In this document: positions 32,819 through 41,359 of the stretch, piece by piece
How the letters are laid out: the number at the start of each line of letters is the position of its first letter
How positions within the stretch are numbered: the stretch's first letter is position 1
Assembly (NCBI GenBank): GCA_012729815.1
Contig: JAAYCJ010000183.1
Location: forward strand, 1 to 47,686
Direction: 5' to 3'
Length of the DNA stretch: 47,686 nt
Source of the DNA: Phycisphaerae bacterium
GTDB lineage: Bacteria > Planctomycetota > Phycisphaerae > JAAYCJ01
Notes under the pieces: model-generated
Database searches by the model: none
Seen by the model: only the letters and a program-made list of their open reading frames with translations
Told to the model about the DNA's origin: nothing
Position numbers and translations under genes: made by a program

Positions 32819-32983
32819 ACCGTGCCAAACCTCCACGCGAGCCGCCCACACGCATTGTCATCCGTCCTCCGACTCCGCTGCCCTCTGCCTGTATTCTGAG
32901 TTCCGACCGCCAAATTCCTTCTTCCTCCTTCCAGCTTGACCCGCTATATTCCTGGAAACTCGGGACAGAGCGAAAGGCGTTCC

Positions 32984-35173
32984 ATGACAGCACAATCGAT
33001 CGTTCGCGATGACGGATGCGTGGAGGTCTCGCACGGTTGGGGGATTCCGTTTGGCGGGATCGGGACCGGTTACAGCGTATTCGGCCAATACGGTTACATC
33101 CGGCAGAATTTCGATTCGACGCCGGACTACGGCTCAGCCGACTACAACCTCAACCCGCGCCACGAGTGGGATTACGCGGGCGACCCGCACGAGACGCCGG
33201 ACCTGGCCTTCTGCCTGACCGAGCAGGACCGCCGCTACGTCCTCCAGCAGACGCCGCTGCCGTGGCTGACCAGCGCCAAGCCGTTCGACCGCGTCCGGGC
33301 CTTCGCCCTGTTGCCCAAGGGGCTTTTCCTGTTCGAGCAGTCCGATCTGCAACTCGAGATCGCCCTGACCGCGTTCTCGCCGATGATCCCGCACGACCTG
33401 GACAATTCCAGCATTCCGGTGCAGGTCTTCGACTTTGTTCTGACCAACCGGGCTGAGCGGCCGCGGCGGATTCGCCTCGACCTTCGCCATCGCCGCCGCG
33501 TCTTTCCGCGCGAGGGTCATCTGCTCTACCACGACCCGCACGGCCAGATCGCCTTGGCCTGTGTCGGCGGCTTGGTCGATTATCCCACCGTCGGCCGTGA
33601 GGTCGAGCTTCAGCCTGGCGAATCGCAGACTGTCCGCTTCGTGGTCGCGTGGCACTACCCGCACTTCAAGACCAACTCACCCAACGCCGCGGCGATCCAC
33701 CGCCGCTATTACACCCGCGCGTTCGCCGACGCCGCTGCGGTCATCGAACGGGCTGTGAACTGCGCCGACGATTGGTCAGCCGCCATCGACCGCTGGCATC
33801 AAAGCTACCGCGTGCCGGCCCCGTTCAAGCGAGTCTGGCTCGCCTCGCTGGCGTCGGTGATGACATCGACCATGCTCAGCGACGATCCGTACTTCTACGA
33901 AGTCGAAACGCCGCACCGCCACGTCTGCACCATGGACGTCAACGTCTACAGCTCGTGGCTCTACATGATCAACTGGCCGCAAATCGAACGCATGGAGATG
34001 GACCAGTTCCTCTCCGCCATTCCCACCGAGGGCGAGCGCAAAGGCTACGTCTGGCACTCGCTGTGGGACGATCCGGCCCACTACGTCGAGGAGCCGACCT
34101 TCCTGGTCCGCGTGTGGCGCGACGCGCTGTGGTTCAACGATCAGCCGTGGATGGCCAAAGCCTTTCCGCACGCCGTCAACGCCGCCGAGTGCGTCTATCG
34201 CACCGGCAATCACCGGCGTCTGCTCGTCTCGACCCACGGTAACCAGAGCTACGACGTCTGGAAGATGCCCGGCATCAGCGCCTACGTCAACCTGCCGTGG
34301 CTCTACGGCCTTGGCGGCCTCGCCTGCATGGCCCAGCGCCTCGGCCGGTCGCCGCAGCTTGACGGCCAACCCGTCGGCGATTTCATCGAGGCCGCCGCCA
34401 AGAACTTCGATGAGCTTCTCTGGAACGCCAGCGGCGGCTACTGGAACTGCTTCCACCGCACACCGGACGCCAGCCGACTCAGCACGCCCGATTCGCTGTT
34501 CACCGATCAGCTATTCGGCCGGTGGGCCGTGCTGATCGACGCGAATGTGCCCGACCTGCTGCCGCGCGAGAAGGTCGAACAAGCCCTGCTGACCCTCTAT
34601 CGCCACAATCTCATTGAGGATCCGAAGGCCGGTTTCCGCGGCTGGGTCAACGGTCTGCTGCCAGGGCGGCGGCGCGATACCACCGGCTTCGACGCCGAAA
34701 CCGCCGGTTACCACGCCTACGTCTGCTGGATCTGCGCTCAGCTCGATCTCGGTTCGCTGCTCGGGCACGTCGGCCGCGAAGCCGAATCGCTCGACGTCTT
34801 CAACTCCTTCGAGGCCAGCCTGCACAACAATCACCTGGCCGTCGGCGAATACAACCAGTCCATCGACGACGACCTGAACACCCGAACGCTTCCCGAAGAG
34901 CCCGGCAAGGACACCCCGCGCTTCCCGCCGTACCCTCGCTACAAGTGCGCGTGGGAATACCTCGTCCGCATCCTCGGTCTGTCGATGGACTTCGAGCATT
35001 TGCACTTCGCCCCGTTCAGGACCATCGACTTCGCCGTCGACGGCCTCCGCATTGCCGAGACTACCGTCAACATCCGCGTTCAACGCGGCTGGACGAGAAT
35101 CCTCGTCGACGGCCGGCAAGGCGCCGCCGTCCCGCGCGACAACCAGACCCACACCGTCGAATGCATCATCTAA
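32984..35173 (+). CDS. GH116-like glycoside hydrolase (non-lysosomal glucosylceramidase family)
   Basis: The product is about 729 residues with no signal peptide. Its N-terminal beta-domain starts with GWGIPFGGIGTGYSVFGQYG, the 'G[IV]PxGGIGTG' start typical of GH116 (GBA2-like) enzymes. The C-terminal alpha/alpha barrel (residues from about 285) contains MDVNVYSSWLYMINWPQIE, FLSAIPTEGERKGYVWHSLWDD, DVWKMPGISAYVNLPWLYG and AYVCWICAQLDLGSLLG. ATG 32984 is preferred over 32936 because AAAGG precedes it and the protein then starts near the GH116 core. GH116 members cleave beta-glucosides, beta-xylosides or N-acetylglucosaminides; the substrate is open. The next gene follows by 17 bases, so they form an operon. 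Confidence 0.8.
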   Translation: MTAQSIVRDDGCVEVSHGWGIPFGGIGTGYSVFGQYGYIRQNFDSTPDYGSADYNLNPRHEWDYAGDPHETPDLAFCLTEQDRRYVLQQTPLPWLTSAKPFDRVRAFALLPKGLFLFEQSDLQLEIALTAFSPMIPHDLDNSSIPVQVFDFVLTNRAERPRRIRLDLRHRRRVFPREGHLLYHDPHGQIALACVGGLVDYPTVGREVELQPGESQTVRFVVAWHYPHFKTNSPNAAAIHRRYYTRAFADAAAVIERAVNCADDWSAAIDRWHQSYRVPAPFKRVWLASLASVMTSTMLSDDPYFYEVETPHRHVCTMDVNVYSSWLYMINWPQIERMEMDQFLSAIPTEGERKGYVWHSLWDDPAHYVEEPTFLVRVWRDALWFNDQPWMAKAFPHAVNAAECVYRTGNHRRLLVSTHGNQSYDVWKMPGISAYVNLPWLYGLGGLACMAQRLGRSPQLDGQPVGDFIEAAAKNFDELLWNASGGYWNCFHRTPDASRLSTPDSLFTDQLFGRWAVLIDANVPDLLPREKVEQALLTLYRHNLIEDPKAGFRGWVNGLLPGRRRDTTGFDAETAGYHAYVCWICAQLDLGSLLGHVGREAESLDVFNSFEASLHNNHLAVGEYNQSIDDDLNTRTLPEEPGKDTPRFPPYPRYKCAWEYLVRILGLSMDFEHLHFAPFRTIDFAVDGLRIAETTVNIRVQRGWTRILVDGRQGAAVPRDNQTHTVECII

Positions 35174-35190
35174 AACCAAAGGACTCGATC

Positions 35191-37209
35191 ATGACCGCCG
35201 ACACCAACATCGCCCAAGCCTCGATCAGCTTCCGCATCGGCACGCCGCTCTGGATGCCCGAGCCGCGCTTCCGCGAGTTGCTCGAACTGTTCCGCAAGTA
35301 CCGCGGCGTCACCGATGAGATCACCTTCTTTACCTCCGAGACGCACCCGCCGCTGCCGCTGGAGGTGATCCGCCGGCGCTCCGAACTGCTCGTTAGGCGC
35401 ATGGTCGACGCGCGGACGCTCGGCTGCCGATCCGGCATCAACATCCTCGCGACCATCGGGCACCACGAGGAAAACCTGCCCAACTCTCTCCAAGCCGACT
35501 ACCCGCGGGCCACCGATATCGACGGCCGCGCCAGTCTCGGCTCGTTCTGCCCGAGCGATGAGCCCTTCCGACGCGACTACGTCGTGCCCGTCTACCAGGC
35601 CCTCGCCGCCGCTGAGCCGGACTACATCTGGATCGACGACGACGTCCGCCAGTTCGGCCACCTGCCGATCCTCTACACCTGCTTCTGCGACGCCTGCATC
35701 GAACGCTTCAGCCGCGAAATCGGACAGGCCTTCACCCGCGAGTCGCTCAAGCAGGCCATCAACGACGCCCCGCTCGCCGACAAACTCCAACTCCGCCAAC
35801 AGTGGCTCGTCCACCAGCGCCGCATCATCCACGAGCTCTTCGCACTGATCGAGCAGACCGTCCACGCGGTCAAGCCCGGCCTGCCGCTTGGCTTCATGAC
35901 CGGCGACCGTTTCTGGGAAGGCTACGACTTCGACGGCTGGACCGACACGCTGGCTGGGCCCGAGCGGGCCGAGGTCCTCTGGCGGCCCGGCGGCGGCTTC
36001 TATCGCGATGAGTGCATGTCCGGCCTCGTCGATAAGTCTCATGCAGCCGGCCGCCAGTGCGCGTTCCTGCCGCCGACCGTCGTCCGCATCCAGTCCGAGA
36101 TCGAGAACTTCCCCTACCAGCGGCTCCGCAAAGCCGAGCACGTCACCGCCCTCGAAGCCGCCTCGCATATCGCCGCTGGATGCACCGGCGCTGCGTTCAA
36201 CGTCCTGTCGATGTACGACGAACCGCTCGACGAGTACCATCCGCTGGTCGCGACGCTGTTGCGCCATCGGCCTTTCTTCGACCGCCTCGCCGTCGCCTTC
36301 CAGCGGTCCGCGTGCCTCGGCGTCCGCACCGGCTGGAATAAGGACACCGCCGCCTGCACGAATCTCGACTCCGGCGACTGGTTTCACCCGGATGATCCGC
36401 TCGCCTGGCTGGGTCTGGGCCAGAACGAGTTTTTCGAACTCGGCATTCCCGCCGCCTACGCGCCCGACGGCGCCTGCGTCACGCTCCTTTCCGGCACCCA
36501 GCCGTACGCCTTCTCGCACGGCCAACTCGAGAAGCTATTATCCGGTGGCGTCATGCTCGACGGTCCCGCCTTGGAGAATCTCAATCGCCTCGGCTTCGGC
36601 GAATTGACCGGTTTTGCCGTCAAGGGTTCCTTCGACCGCGACGCCATCGAGCAGCTTGCCGACCACACACTCAACGCGCCCTTTGCCGGACGATGCCGCG
36701 ACGGACGACAGTCCTTTCATCCCGGCATCGCTTACGCCCTGGAGCCGACCGATGCGAACGCCCAAACCCTCTCGCGCCTCATCGACTACGCCGCCCGCCC
36801 GCTGGCCGGTTGCGCTGCCGGCGTCTTTGAAAATCGCCTCGGCGGCCGCGTCGTCGTCGCCGGCTATTACCCTTGGCAGCACCTCCAGAATCTTTCGAAG
36901 GCCACGCAGATCAAGACACTTGTCCGCTGGCTCTCGAAGGACGCGCTGCCCGCCCTGGTCCAAAGCTACCACAAGATCAACCTCTGGACCCGCCGCACCG
37001 CCGACGGCCGGATCGCCACTGCCCTGATCAACGCCAGCCTCGACCCCGCCGAAAACATCCAACTCCTGTTACAGACGCAGGATACGAAGATCGCCGCTGT
37101 GGATATGTCCAACCGTGAGCAATCGCTCGTCACTGAACCCGCCACCGGCCCATACCGCCGCCTCACCATCCCGCGCCTCGCGCCCTGGCACATGGTTTTG
37201 CTGCTATAA
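35191..37209 (+). CDS. Glycoside-hydrolase-like TIM-barrel protein, unassigned family
   Basis: This 672-residue protein has an AAAGGA site six bases before ATG 35191. The first about 370 residues look like a TIM barrel of the GHL6/GH42-like kind: PDYIWIDDDVRQFGHLPILYTCFCDACIERFSR, with acidic residues at strand ends and a CxCxxC cluster, and GLPLGFMTGDRF. Later parts (GGVMLDGPALENLNRLGFGELTGF, VFENRLGGRVVVAGYYPW) resemble the trimerisation and C-terminal beta domains of GH42-type beta-galactosidases. I do not recognise the exact family. The preceding GH116-like gene suggests that both act, intracellularly (no signal peptide), on one imported oligosaccharide. Confidence 0.65.
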   Translation: MTADTNIAQASISFRIGTPLWMPEPRFRELLELFRKYRGVTDEITFFTSETHPPLPLEVIRRRSELLVRRMVDARTLGCRSGINILATIGHHEENLPNSLQADYPRATDIDGRASLGSFCPSDEPFRRDYVVPVYQALAAAEPDYIWIDDDVRQFGHLPILYTCFCDACIERFSREIGQAFTRESLKQAINDAPLADKLQLRQQWLVHQRRIIHELFALIEQTVHAVKPGLPLGFMTGDRFWEGYDFDGWTDTLAGPERAEVLWRPGGGFYRDECMSGLVDKSHAAGRQCAFLPPTVVRIQSEIENFPYQRLRKAEHVTALEAASHIAAGCTGAAFNVLSMYDEPLDEYHPLVATLLRHRPFFDRLAVAFQRSACLGVRTGWNKDTAACTNLDSGDWFHPDDPLAWLGLGQNEFFELGIPAAYAPDGACVTLLSGTQPYAFSHGQLEKLLSGGVMLDGPALENLNRLGFGELTGFAVKGSFDRDAIEQLADHTLNAPFAGRCRDGRQSFHPGIAYALEPTDANAQTLSRLIDYAARPLAGCAAGVFENRLGGRVVVAGYYPWQHLQNLSKATQIKTLVRWLSKDALPALVQSYHKINLWTRRTADGRIATALINASLDPAENIQLLLQTQDTKIAAVDMSNREQSLVTEPATGPYRRLTIPRLAPWHMVLLL

Positions 37210-37230
37210 GCAGTAATCGCTTTTGCTCGC

Positions 37231-37284
37231 TAACTAAACTTTCAAGACCTGACCCCATGGGGTCAGGTCTTGAAAGTTTAGTTA
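37231..37284. repeat. 54-bp perfect palindrome (REP-like element)
   Basis: The 54 bases are a perfect inverted repeat centred on the CATG at 37256-37259; each 27-base half reads GGGGTCAGGTCTTGAAAG followed by TTTAGTTA when read outward. A third, diverged copy of the half lies at 38090-38115. Elements with a GGGGTCAGGTCTTGA core are, from memory, associated with REP-type tyrosine (IS200-like) transposases in many bacteria. No transposase is in the window. It lies 21 bases after the stop of the glycosidase-like gene and could also act as a terminator hairpin. Confidence 0.85.
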
Positions 37285-37375
37285 ATCGTCCGACTTCTCT
37301 GCCTGCTGACCTGAAGCGTTAGCGTCCCACCCCTCGAGCACGATGAAGGGACTTCGAGAACGCGCCGTAGCATTC

Positions 37376-37705
37376 TTACGGGGAGCCGGCGACCCAGAAG
37401 TCATTCGGGCCGTCGTCGTAGAGGTTCCTTCCCCAGATATCGCGATGATTAGCAGCCAGGTCGCGGATGTGCATGGGTTCGGTGTGGCCGTCGACGAAGG
37501 TAACGTTGGCTTGGCGGTGGTGGCGGGCGCCGACGCCGTTGTACGACTCGACTTCCGGGACGGCGGCGTTTACGTACGCGCTGCTGTCGGGATAGCCGTC
37601 GCCATCGGTGTCCAGATCGGCTGGAAACGTGACGAAGTCGTACAGCCAGGGGCTGCAGAGAGTCTCGCTCCGGGCGATGATGCCCGACGGATCCGGAATG
37701 CCAGG
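37376..37705 (-). pseudogene. Truncated pilin-like gene (C-terminal H-X9-DG part only)
   Basis: This open stretch encodes the C-terminal third of a pilin-like protein of the kind found at 19702-20466: DPSGIIARSETLCSPWLYDF, then ADLDTDGDGYPDSSAYVN, then RHHRQANVTFVDGHTEPMHI (the H...DG motif) and DIWGRNLYDD. The prepilin leader and N-terminal helix are missing: the reading frame runs into the end of the TM1266-like gene. It therefore looks like a remnant left by a deletion or rearrangement between the palindrome at 37231 and the repeat at 38090. It is unlikely to be expressed as a protein. Confidence 0.7.
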
Positions 37706-37706
37706 A

Positions 37707-37973
37707 TCACGGATGCCCGAACACGATCTTCTTGACCTCAACCCCTTCGACGGCGTTGAGCTTCTCGAAAAGCTCCTGGCACTTCGCCTCGTCGCCGAAC
37801 ATCTCCAGCACCAGCAACCCGTTCGGCGAGCAGGAGTTCTGGTCCACCTCGTGCAAACCCAGGCGGGTCTTGATGTAACAGCCGTACTCGCTCAGCAACT
37901 GCTGAACCGTCGGGACGTGCCGGATCCGCTCGGTGATGTGAACTCCGAAGATCAAGTGGTTTCTGACGTTCAT
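37707..37973 (-). CDS. TM1266-family [FeFe]-hydrogenase system regulator (ACT-like)
   Basis: The 88-residue protein matches in length and pattern the TM1266 family of putative iron-only hydrogenase system regulators: an ACT-like fold beginning HLIFGVHITERIRHVPTVQQ, a central RLGLHEVDQ, LLVLEMFGDEAKCQELFEKL and a final VEGVEVKKIVF. The ATG at 37973 has AAGGGTGG five bases upstream, better than the upstream start at 38006. The gene lies 248 bases downstream of hydA on the same strand, past a hairpin terminator and a repeat. It may therefore use its own promoter, although its function should be tied to the hydrogenase. The ligand of this family is not known to me. Confidence 0.78.
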   Translation of the reverse strand: MNVRNHLIFGVHITERIRHVPTVQQLLSEYGCYIKTRLGLHEVDQNSCSPNGLLVLEMFGDEAKCQELFEKLNAVEGVEVKKIVFGHP

Positions 37974-38089
37974 ATTCCACCCTTGCCTGAAAAGTCCTTC
38001 GCACAACTCCGCCCGGCCGCGCCGGCCGGAGACGCCGCCGCCATTGTACCGTTCATCCCGTTCCGCTGCGACCGCCGTTTCGGCGAATT

Positions 38090-38115
38090 TGGGGTCAGGT
38101 CTTGAAAATTAAGTT
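38090..38115 (+). repeat. Diverged half-copy of the palindromic element
   Basis: GGGGTCAGGTCTTGAAA matches one arm of the palindrome at 37231-37284 exactly; the next nine bases (ATTAAGTTA) differ at two positions. It lies between the TM1266-like gene and the hydA terminator, in the same orientation as the right arm. The two elements bracket about 800 bases that hold the pilin fragment and the TM1266-like gene. Confidence 0.8.
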
Positions 38116-38150
38116 AACGTGTCGCATCCGATCCGCCCCCCAAACAATTG

Positions 38151-38182
38151 CCCCGGACCGGAAATCGTTTCCCGGTCCGGGG
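38151..38182 (-). terminator. Hairpin terminator after hydA
   Basis: CCCCGGACCGG (38151-38161) pairs perfectly with CCGGTCCGGGG (38172-38182), giving an eleven-base stem and ten-base loop, 40 bases after the hydA stop in the minus direction. The following minus-strand sequence, CAATTGTTTGG, has only a short T stretch, so termination may be partial. Confidence 0.65.
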
Positions 38183-38221
38183 CCGTGGATGGATACTCAA
38201 CACTCGATTGTAAGCCCGCCG

Positions 38222-40141
38222 TCAGGCGATGTACTTGCCGCGCGGCGTGTAGCCGGTGTGCAGCAGCTTGTGGCTCAGGTGCCCGCACGGGCCGTCCTTG
38301 AGGAACTTCTGGTACATCATCAGCACGGCGGGGTTCTCGTGCGACTTGCGCACCTTGTACGCGGCGTCCTCGGCGTAGATCGCCTTGGCCCGCGCCGCCC
38401 GGATCGCCGGGCTCGTTGGGATCGGCTGACCGCCGCCGCCCAGGCACCCGCCCGGACAGGCCATGAACTCGATGAAGTGGCACTCGCTGAACTTGCCGCC
38501 CGCCTTGATGTCCTCGAGCACCTTCTTGGCGTTCGCGGTCCCGTGGCAGATGCCCACCTTCAGCGTGGCGCCCTTGAGCCAGTCCCAACTGTCGACCAAG
38601 CCCTTGAGAATCTCCGGCACTGGCCCGACCGCGGTGATCGGCAGCTCAGCGTACTTGACGCCCTCAAACCCGCGCACTGGAATGACGTTGGCGTGATCGA
38701 AAAGGTTCTCGATCTTCACGCCGCAGACCAGCTCGACCACCGTCCGGATCGCCGCCTCCATCACGCCGCCGGACGCTCCGAAAATCACGCCCGAACCCGT
38801 CGCCGACCCGAACGGATCGTCGAAGTCGCTCTTGGGCATCGCGGGCAGGTCGATCCCCGCCTCGCTGATCATCTGGGCCAGTTCGCGGCTGGTCAGGCCG
38901 TAGTCCACGTCCTTATAGCCGCTGTCCGTCATCTCCGGCCGGTTGCACTCGAACTTCTTCGCCGAGCACGGCATCAGGGCCACGCTCACGATGTTCTTCG
39001 GATCGATCCCCTTCTCCTGGGCGTAGAACGTCTTGATCAGCGCCCCGAACATCTGCTGCGGGCTCTTGGCCGACGAGACGTGTGCCAGCATCTCCGGATA
39101 GAAGTGCTCGATGTACTTGACCCAGCCGGGCGAACAGCTCGTAAACTGCGGCAGCGCCACCGAACTGTCCTTGTCCACCAGCGCCTTCTTCAGCCGGATC
39201 AGCAACTCCGTGCCTTCCTCGATGATCGTCAGGTCCGCTGTGAAGTTCGTGTCGAACACCTTGTCGAACCCGCAGCGGCGAAGCGCCGTGTTCAGCTCGA
39301 ACGTCACCGCCGTGCCCGGTTCGAGCCCGAAGCACTCGCCGATCGCCGCCCGCGGCGACGGAGCGGTCTGAATCACCACGTGCTTCTCCGGGTCGTCGAT
39401 CGCCGCCCAGACCTCGTCGGTCGGGTCGTTGGCCCGCAACGCCCCGGTCGGACAGCGGTTGATGCACTGTCCGCAGTTGATGCAGACCACCTCGCCCAGG
39501 GGCTTGTCCATGAACGTGCTCACCGTCGCGTGCGAACCGCGCTGCGTCACGTCCAGCACGCCGACTTCCTGGAGATCGATGCACGTCCGCACGCACCGCC
39601 GGCACATCACGCACTTGTTCATGTCGCGGACCACCGCGTAGCTCGACCGGTCCACCTCGTGCTCCGGCTTCGCCATCTGGCCAAACCGGAACGTATCGAC
39701 CCCGTACTCCTTCGCCAGCGCCTGCAGCTCGCAGTTGTTGTTGCGCAGGCACGTATAGCACTGCCCGTAATGCTTCGAAAGCAGCAGGTCCACCACGTGC
39801 CGACGCGCCCGCCGCACCTTCGGACTGTGCGTCCGCACCTTCAGCGGCGAGGTGATCGGATACGCGCACGACGCCTGAAGCGTCCGCTGGCCCTCGATCT
39901 CCACCACGCACACCCGGCACACGCCCGCGATGCACAGGTCCTCGTGATGGCACAACGTCGGAATGCGGATGCCCAACTGCTCCGCCGCCTCCAGAATCGT
40001 CGTGCCCAGCGGGACCTTGATCTCGTTGCCGTCTATCGTCACCGATACCTGGCCGCCGATCGCGCCGGGGTCCTTGGCCTTCGCCGACGGACCCGGCCGC
40101 TGGCTGACCGGAGCTCGTGTTTCCGCGGTTTTCTCTGCCAT
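38222..40141 (-). CDS. hydA: [FeFe]-hydrogenase catalytic subunit HydA/HndD type (M3 domain layout)
   Basis: The 639-residue protein carries, in order, a [2Fe-2S] ferredoxin domain (Cys64, 75, 78, 92), a His-Cys3 [4Fe-4S] site (His124, Cys128, 131, 137), two [4Fe-4S] clusters (Cys177/180/183/187 and 220/223/226/230) and the H-cluster domain. H-cluster ligands are Cys336 (L1), Cys392 (L2, MPCSAKKFE) and Cys562/Cys566 (L3, MACPGGC), and the small-subunit tail ends in SHKLLHTGY. L1 reads TSCSPGW: Ser337 replaces the usual proton-relay Cys. The enzyme takes electrons from the NuoF-like HydB subunit to make or consume H2 in the cytoplasm. AAGGAG precedes the ATG; the gap to hydB is 26 bases. No HydEFG maturases are in the window. 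Confidence 0.95.
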   Translation of the reverse strand: MAEKTAETRAPVSQRPGPSAKAKDPGAIGGQVSVTIDGNEIKVPLGTTILEAAEQLGIRIPTLCHHEDLCIAGVCRVCVVEIEGQRTLQASCAYPITSPLKVRTHSPKVRRARRHVVDLLLSKHYGQCYTCLRNNNCELQALAKEYGVDTFRFGQMAKPEHEVDRSSYAVVRDMNKCVMCRRCVRTCIDLQEVGVLDVTQRGSHATVSTFMDKPLGEVVCINCGQCINRCPTGALRANDPTDEVWAAIDDPEKHVVIQTAPSPRAAIGECFGLEPGTAVTFELNTALRRCGFDKVFDTNFTADLTIIEEGTELLIRLKKALVDKDSSVALPQFTSCSPGWVKYIEHFYPEMLAHVSSAKSPQQMFGALIKTFYAQEKGIDPKNIVSVALMPCSAKKFECNRPEMTDSGYKDVDYGLTSRELAQMISEAGIDLPAMPKSDFDDPFGSATGSGVIFGASGGVMEAAIRTVVELVCGVKIENLFDHANVIPVRGFEGVKYAELPITAVGPVPEILKGLVDSWDWLKGATLKVGICHGTANAKKVLEDIKAGGKFSECHFIEFMACPGGCLGGGGQPIPTSPAIRAARAKAIYAEDAAYKVRKSHENPAVLMMYQKFLKDGPCGHLSHKLLHTGYTPRGKYIA

Positions 40142-40167
40142 GCGTCAACTCCTTGCGGTTGAAAATG

Positions 40168-41358
40168 TCAGTTGGACCCGTTCGTCCGGCCCATGATCTC
40201 GTCCCGGAAATTCGCCACGATCGAAAGAAACGCGTTCGCGCTCGACTGGCCCAGGCCGCACTTGCTCGCCACCTGCATCGTCTCGCCCAGCGAGCACAGC
40301 TCGCGCAGGTAACGCGTCGAGCACCGCCCGCCCTCCAGCAGCTCCACGCCCTCCAGCAGCTTCGCGTTGCCTTCGCGGCACGGCGTGCACTGCCCGCACG
40401 ACTCGTCCACGAAGAACTCCAGGAAGTTCCGGGCCACCTTCAGCATGTCCCGCTCCGGACCGAATACGATGATCGAACCGCCGGTCGGAATGTCCTCGAA
40501 CGCGATCGTCCGTTCGAACTGCGAAGCCGGCACGCAATGGCCCGACGCCCCGCCGATCTGCACCGCCTTGGCCCCTTCGCCGCCCACCTCCTTGAGCAAT
40601 TGTGAGACCGTGATGCCCATCGGAAACTCGTACACGCCGGGTTTCGCGCAGTCGCCCGACACGCTGAACAGCTTCAAACCCGACGACTTGGCCGTCCCGA
40701 TGCCCTTGAACCACTCCGGGCCCTTGCCCAGAATGCACGCCACCCACGCGAACGTCTCGACGTTGTTGACGATCGTCGGACGTCCCTCAAAACCGGTGTC
40801 CACCGGGAACGGCGGACGGTTACGCGGCTCGCCGCGATTGCCTTCCATCGACTCGATCAGCGCCGTCTCTTCGCCGCACACGTACGCCCCCGAGCCCATC
40901 CGGATCTCGACGTCGAAGTCGAACCCTTCCTTGCCCATCACGTTGTGGCCGAGTGTGCCCTCCTTGCGGCGCTTGGCCAGACACGCCTCCAGGCCCTCCC
41001 GCAGATACGTGTACTCGGCCCGAAGGTAGAGCACGCCGCGGCGGGCCCCGATCGCATACCCGCCGATCGTCATCCCTTCAAACACCAGATCCGCATAGTC
41101 AGAGAGAATCACCCGGTCCTTGAACGTCCCCGGCTCGCCCTCGTCCGCGTTGCACACCACGTACTTCTCACCGCTCCGGGCCGCCGCCGCGAAGTTCCAC
41201 TTCACGCTCGTCGGAAACCCCGCCCCGCCACGGCCGCGAAGGCCCGATGCGTCCAGCGTCCCGATCACGTCCGCACGGCTCCGGCCCAGCGCAGCCTTGA
41301 GGCCCGCATCCGCCGCCACCGTGTCGTACGTCAACTTGCCCGTCGTTGTCTGCACCAT
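40168..41358 (-). CDS. hydB: NuoF-like HydB/HndC subunit, short form
   Basis: This 396-residue NADH:acceptor subunit resembles NuoF. It has the FMN/NADH-binding loop GLRGRGGAGFPTSVKW, the block CNADEGEPGTFKDR, MGSGAYVCGEETALIESMEG, and the [4Fe-4S] motif ESCGQCTPCREG with a later Cys (VASKCGLG). It lacks the N-terminal [2Fe-2S] thioredoxin-like domain and the C-terminal two-cluster ferredoxin present in the long HydB/HndC of classical electron-bifurcating hydrogenases. The gene starts one base after the hydC stop, and GGAGGGC lies eight bases upstream. It should pass electrons between NADH and HydA. Whether the complex bifurcates is doubtful (see findings). Confidence 0.93.
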   Translation of the reverse strand: MVQTTTGKLTYDTVAADAGLKAALGRSRADVIGTLDASGLRGRGGAGFPTSVKWNFAAAARSGEKYVVCNADEGEPGTFKDRVILSDYADLVFEGMTIGGYAIGARRGVLYLRAEYTYLREGLEACLAKRRKEGTLGHNVMGKEGFDFDVEIRMGSGAYVCGEETALIESMEGNRGEPRNRPPFPVDTGFEGRPTIVNNVETFAWVACILGKGPEWFKGIGTAKSSGLKLFSVSGDCAKPGVYEFPMGITVSQLLKEVGGEGAKAVQIGGASGHCVPASQFERTIAFEDIPTGGSIIVFGPERDMLKVARNFLEFFVDESCGQCTPCREGNAKLLEGVELLEGGRCSTRYLRELCSLGETMQVASKCGLGQSSANAFLSIVANFRDEIMGRTNGSN

Positions 41359-41359
41359 G

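Noticed and set aside
38102-40162. 686-codon plus-strand frame opposite hydA
   Set aside because: It is the antisense shadow of the hydrogenase gene; composition is Arg/His/Leu-rich with no motif.
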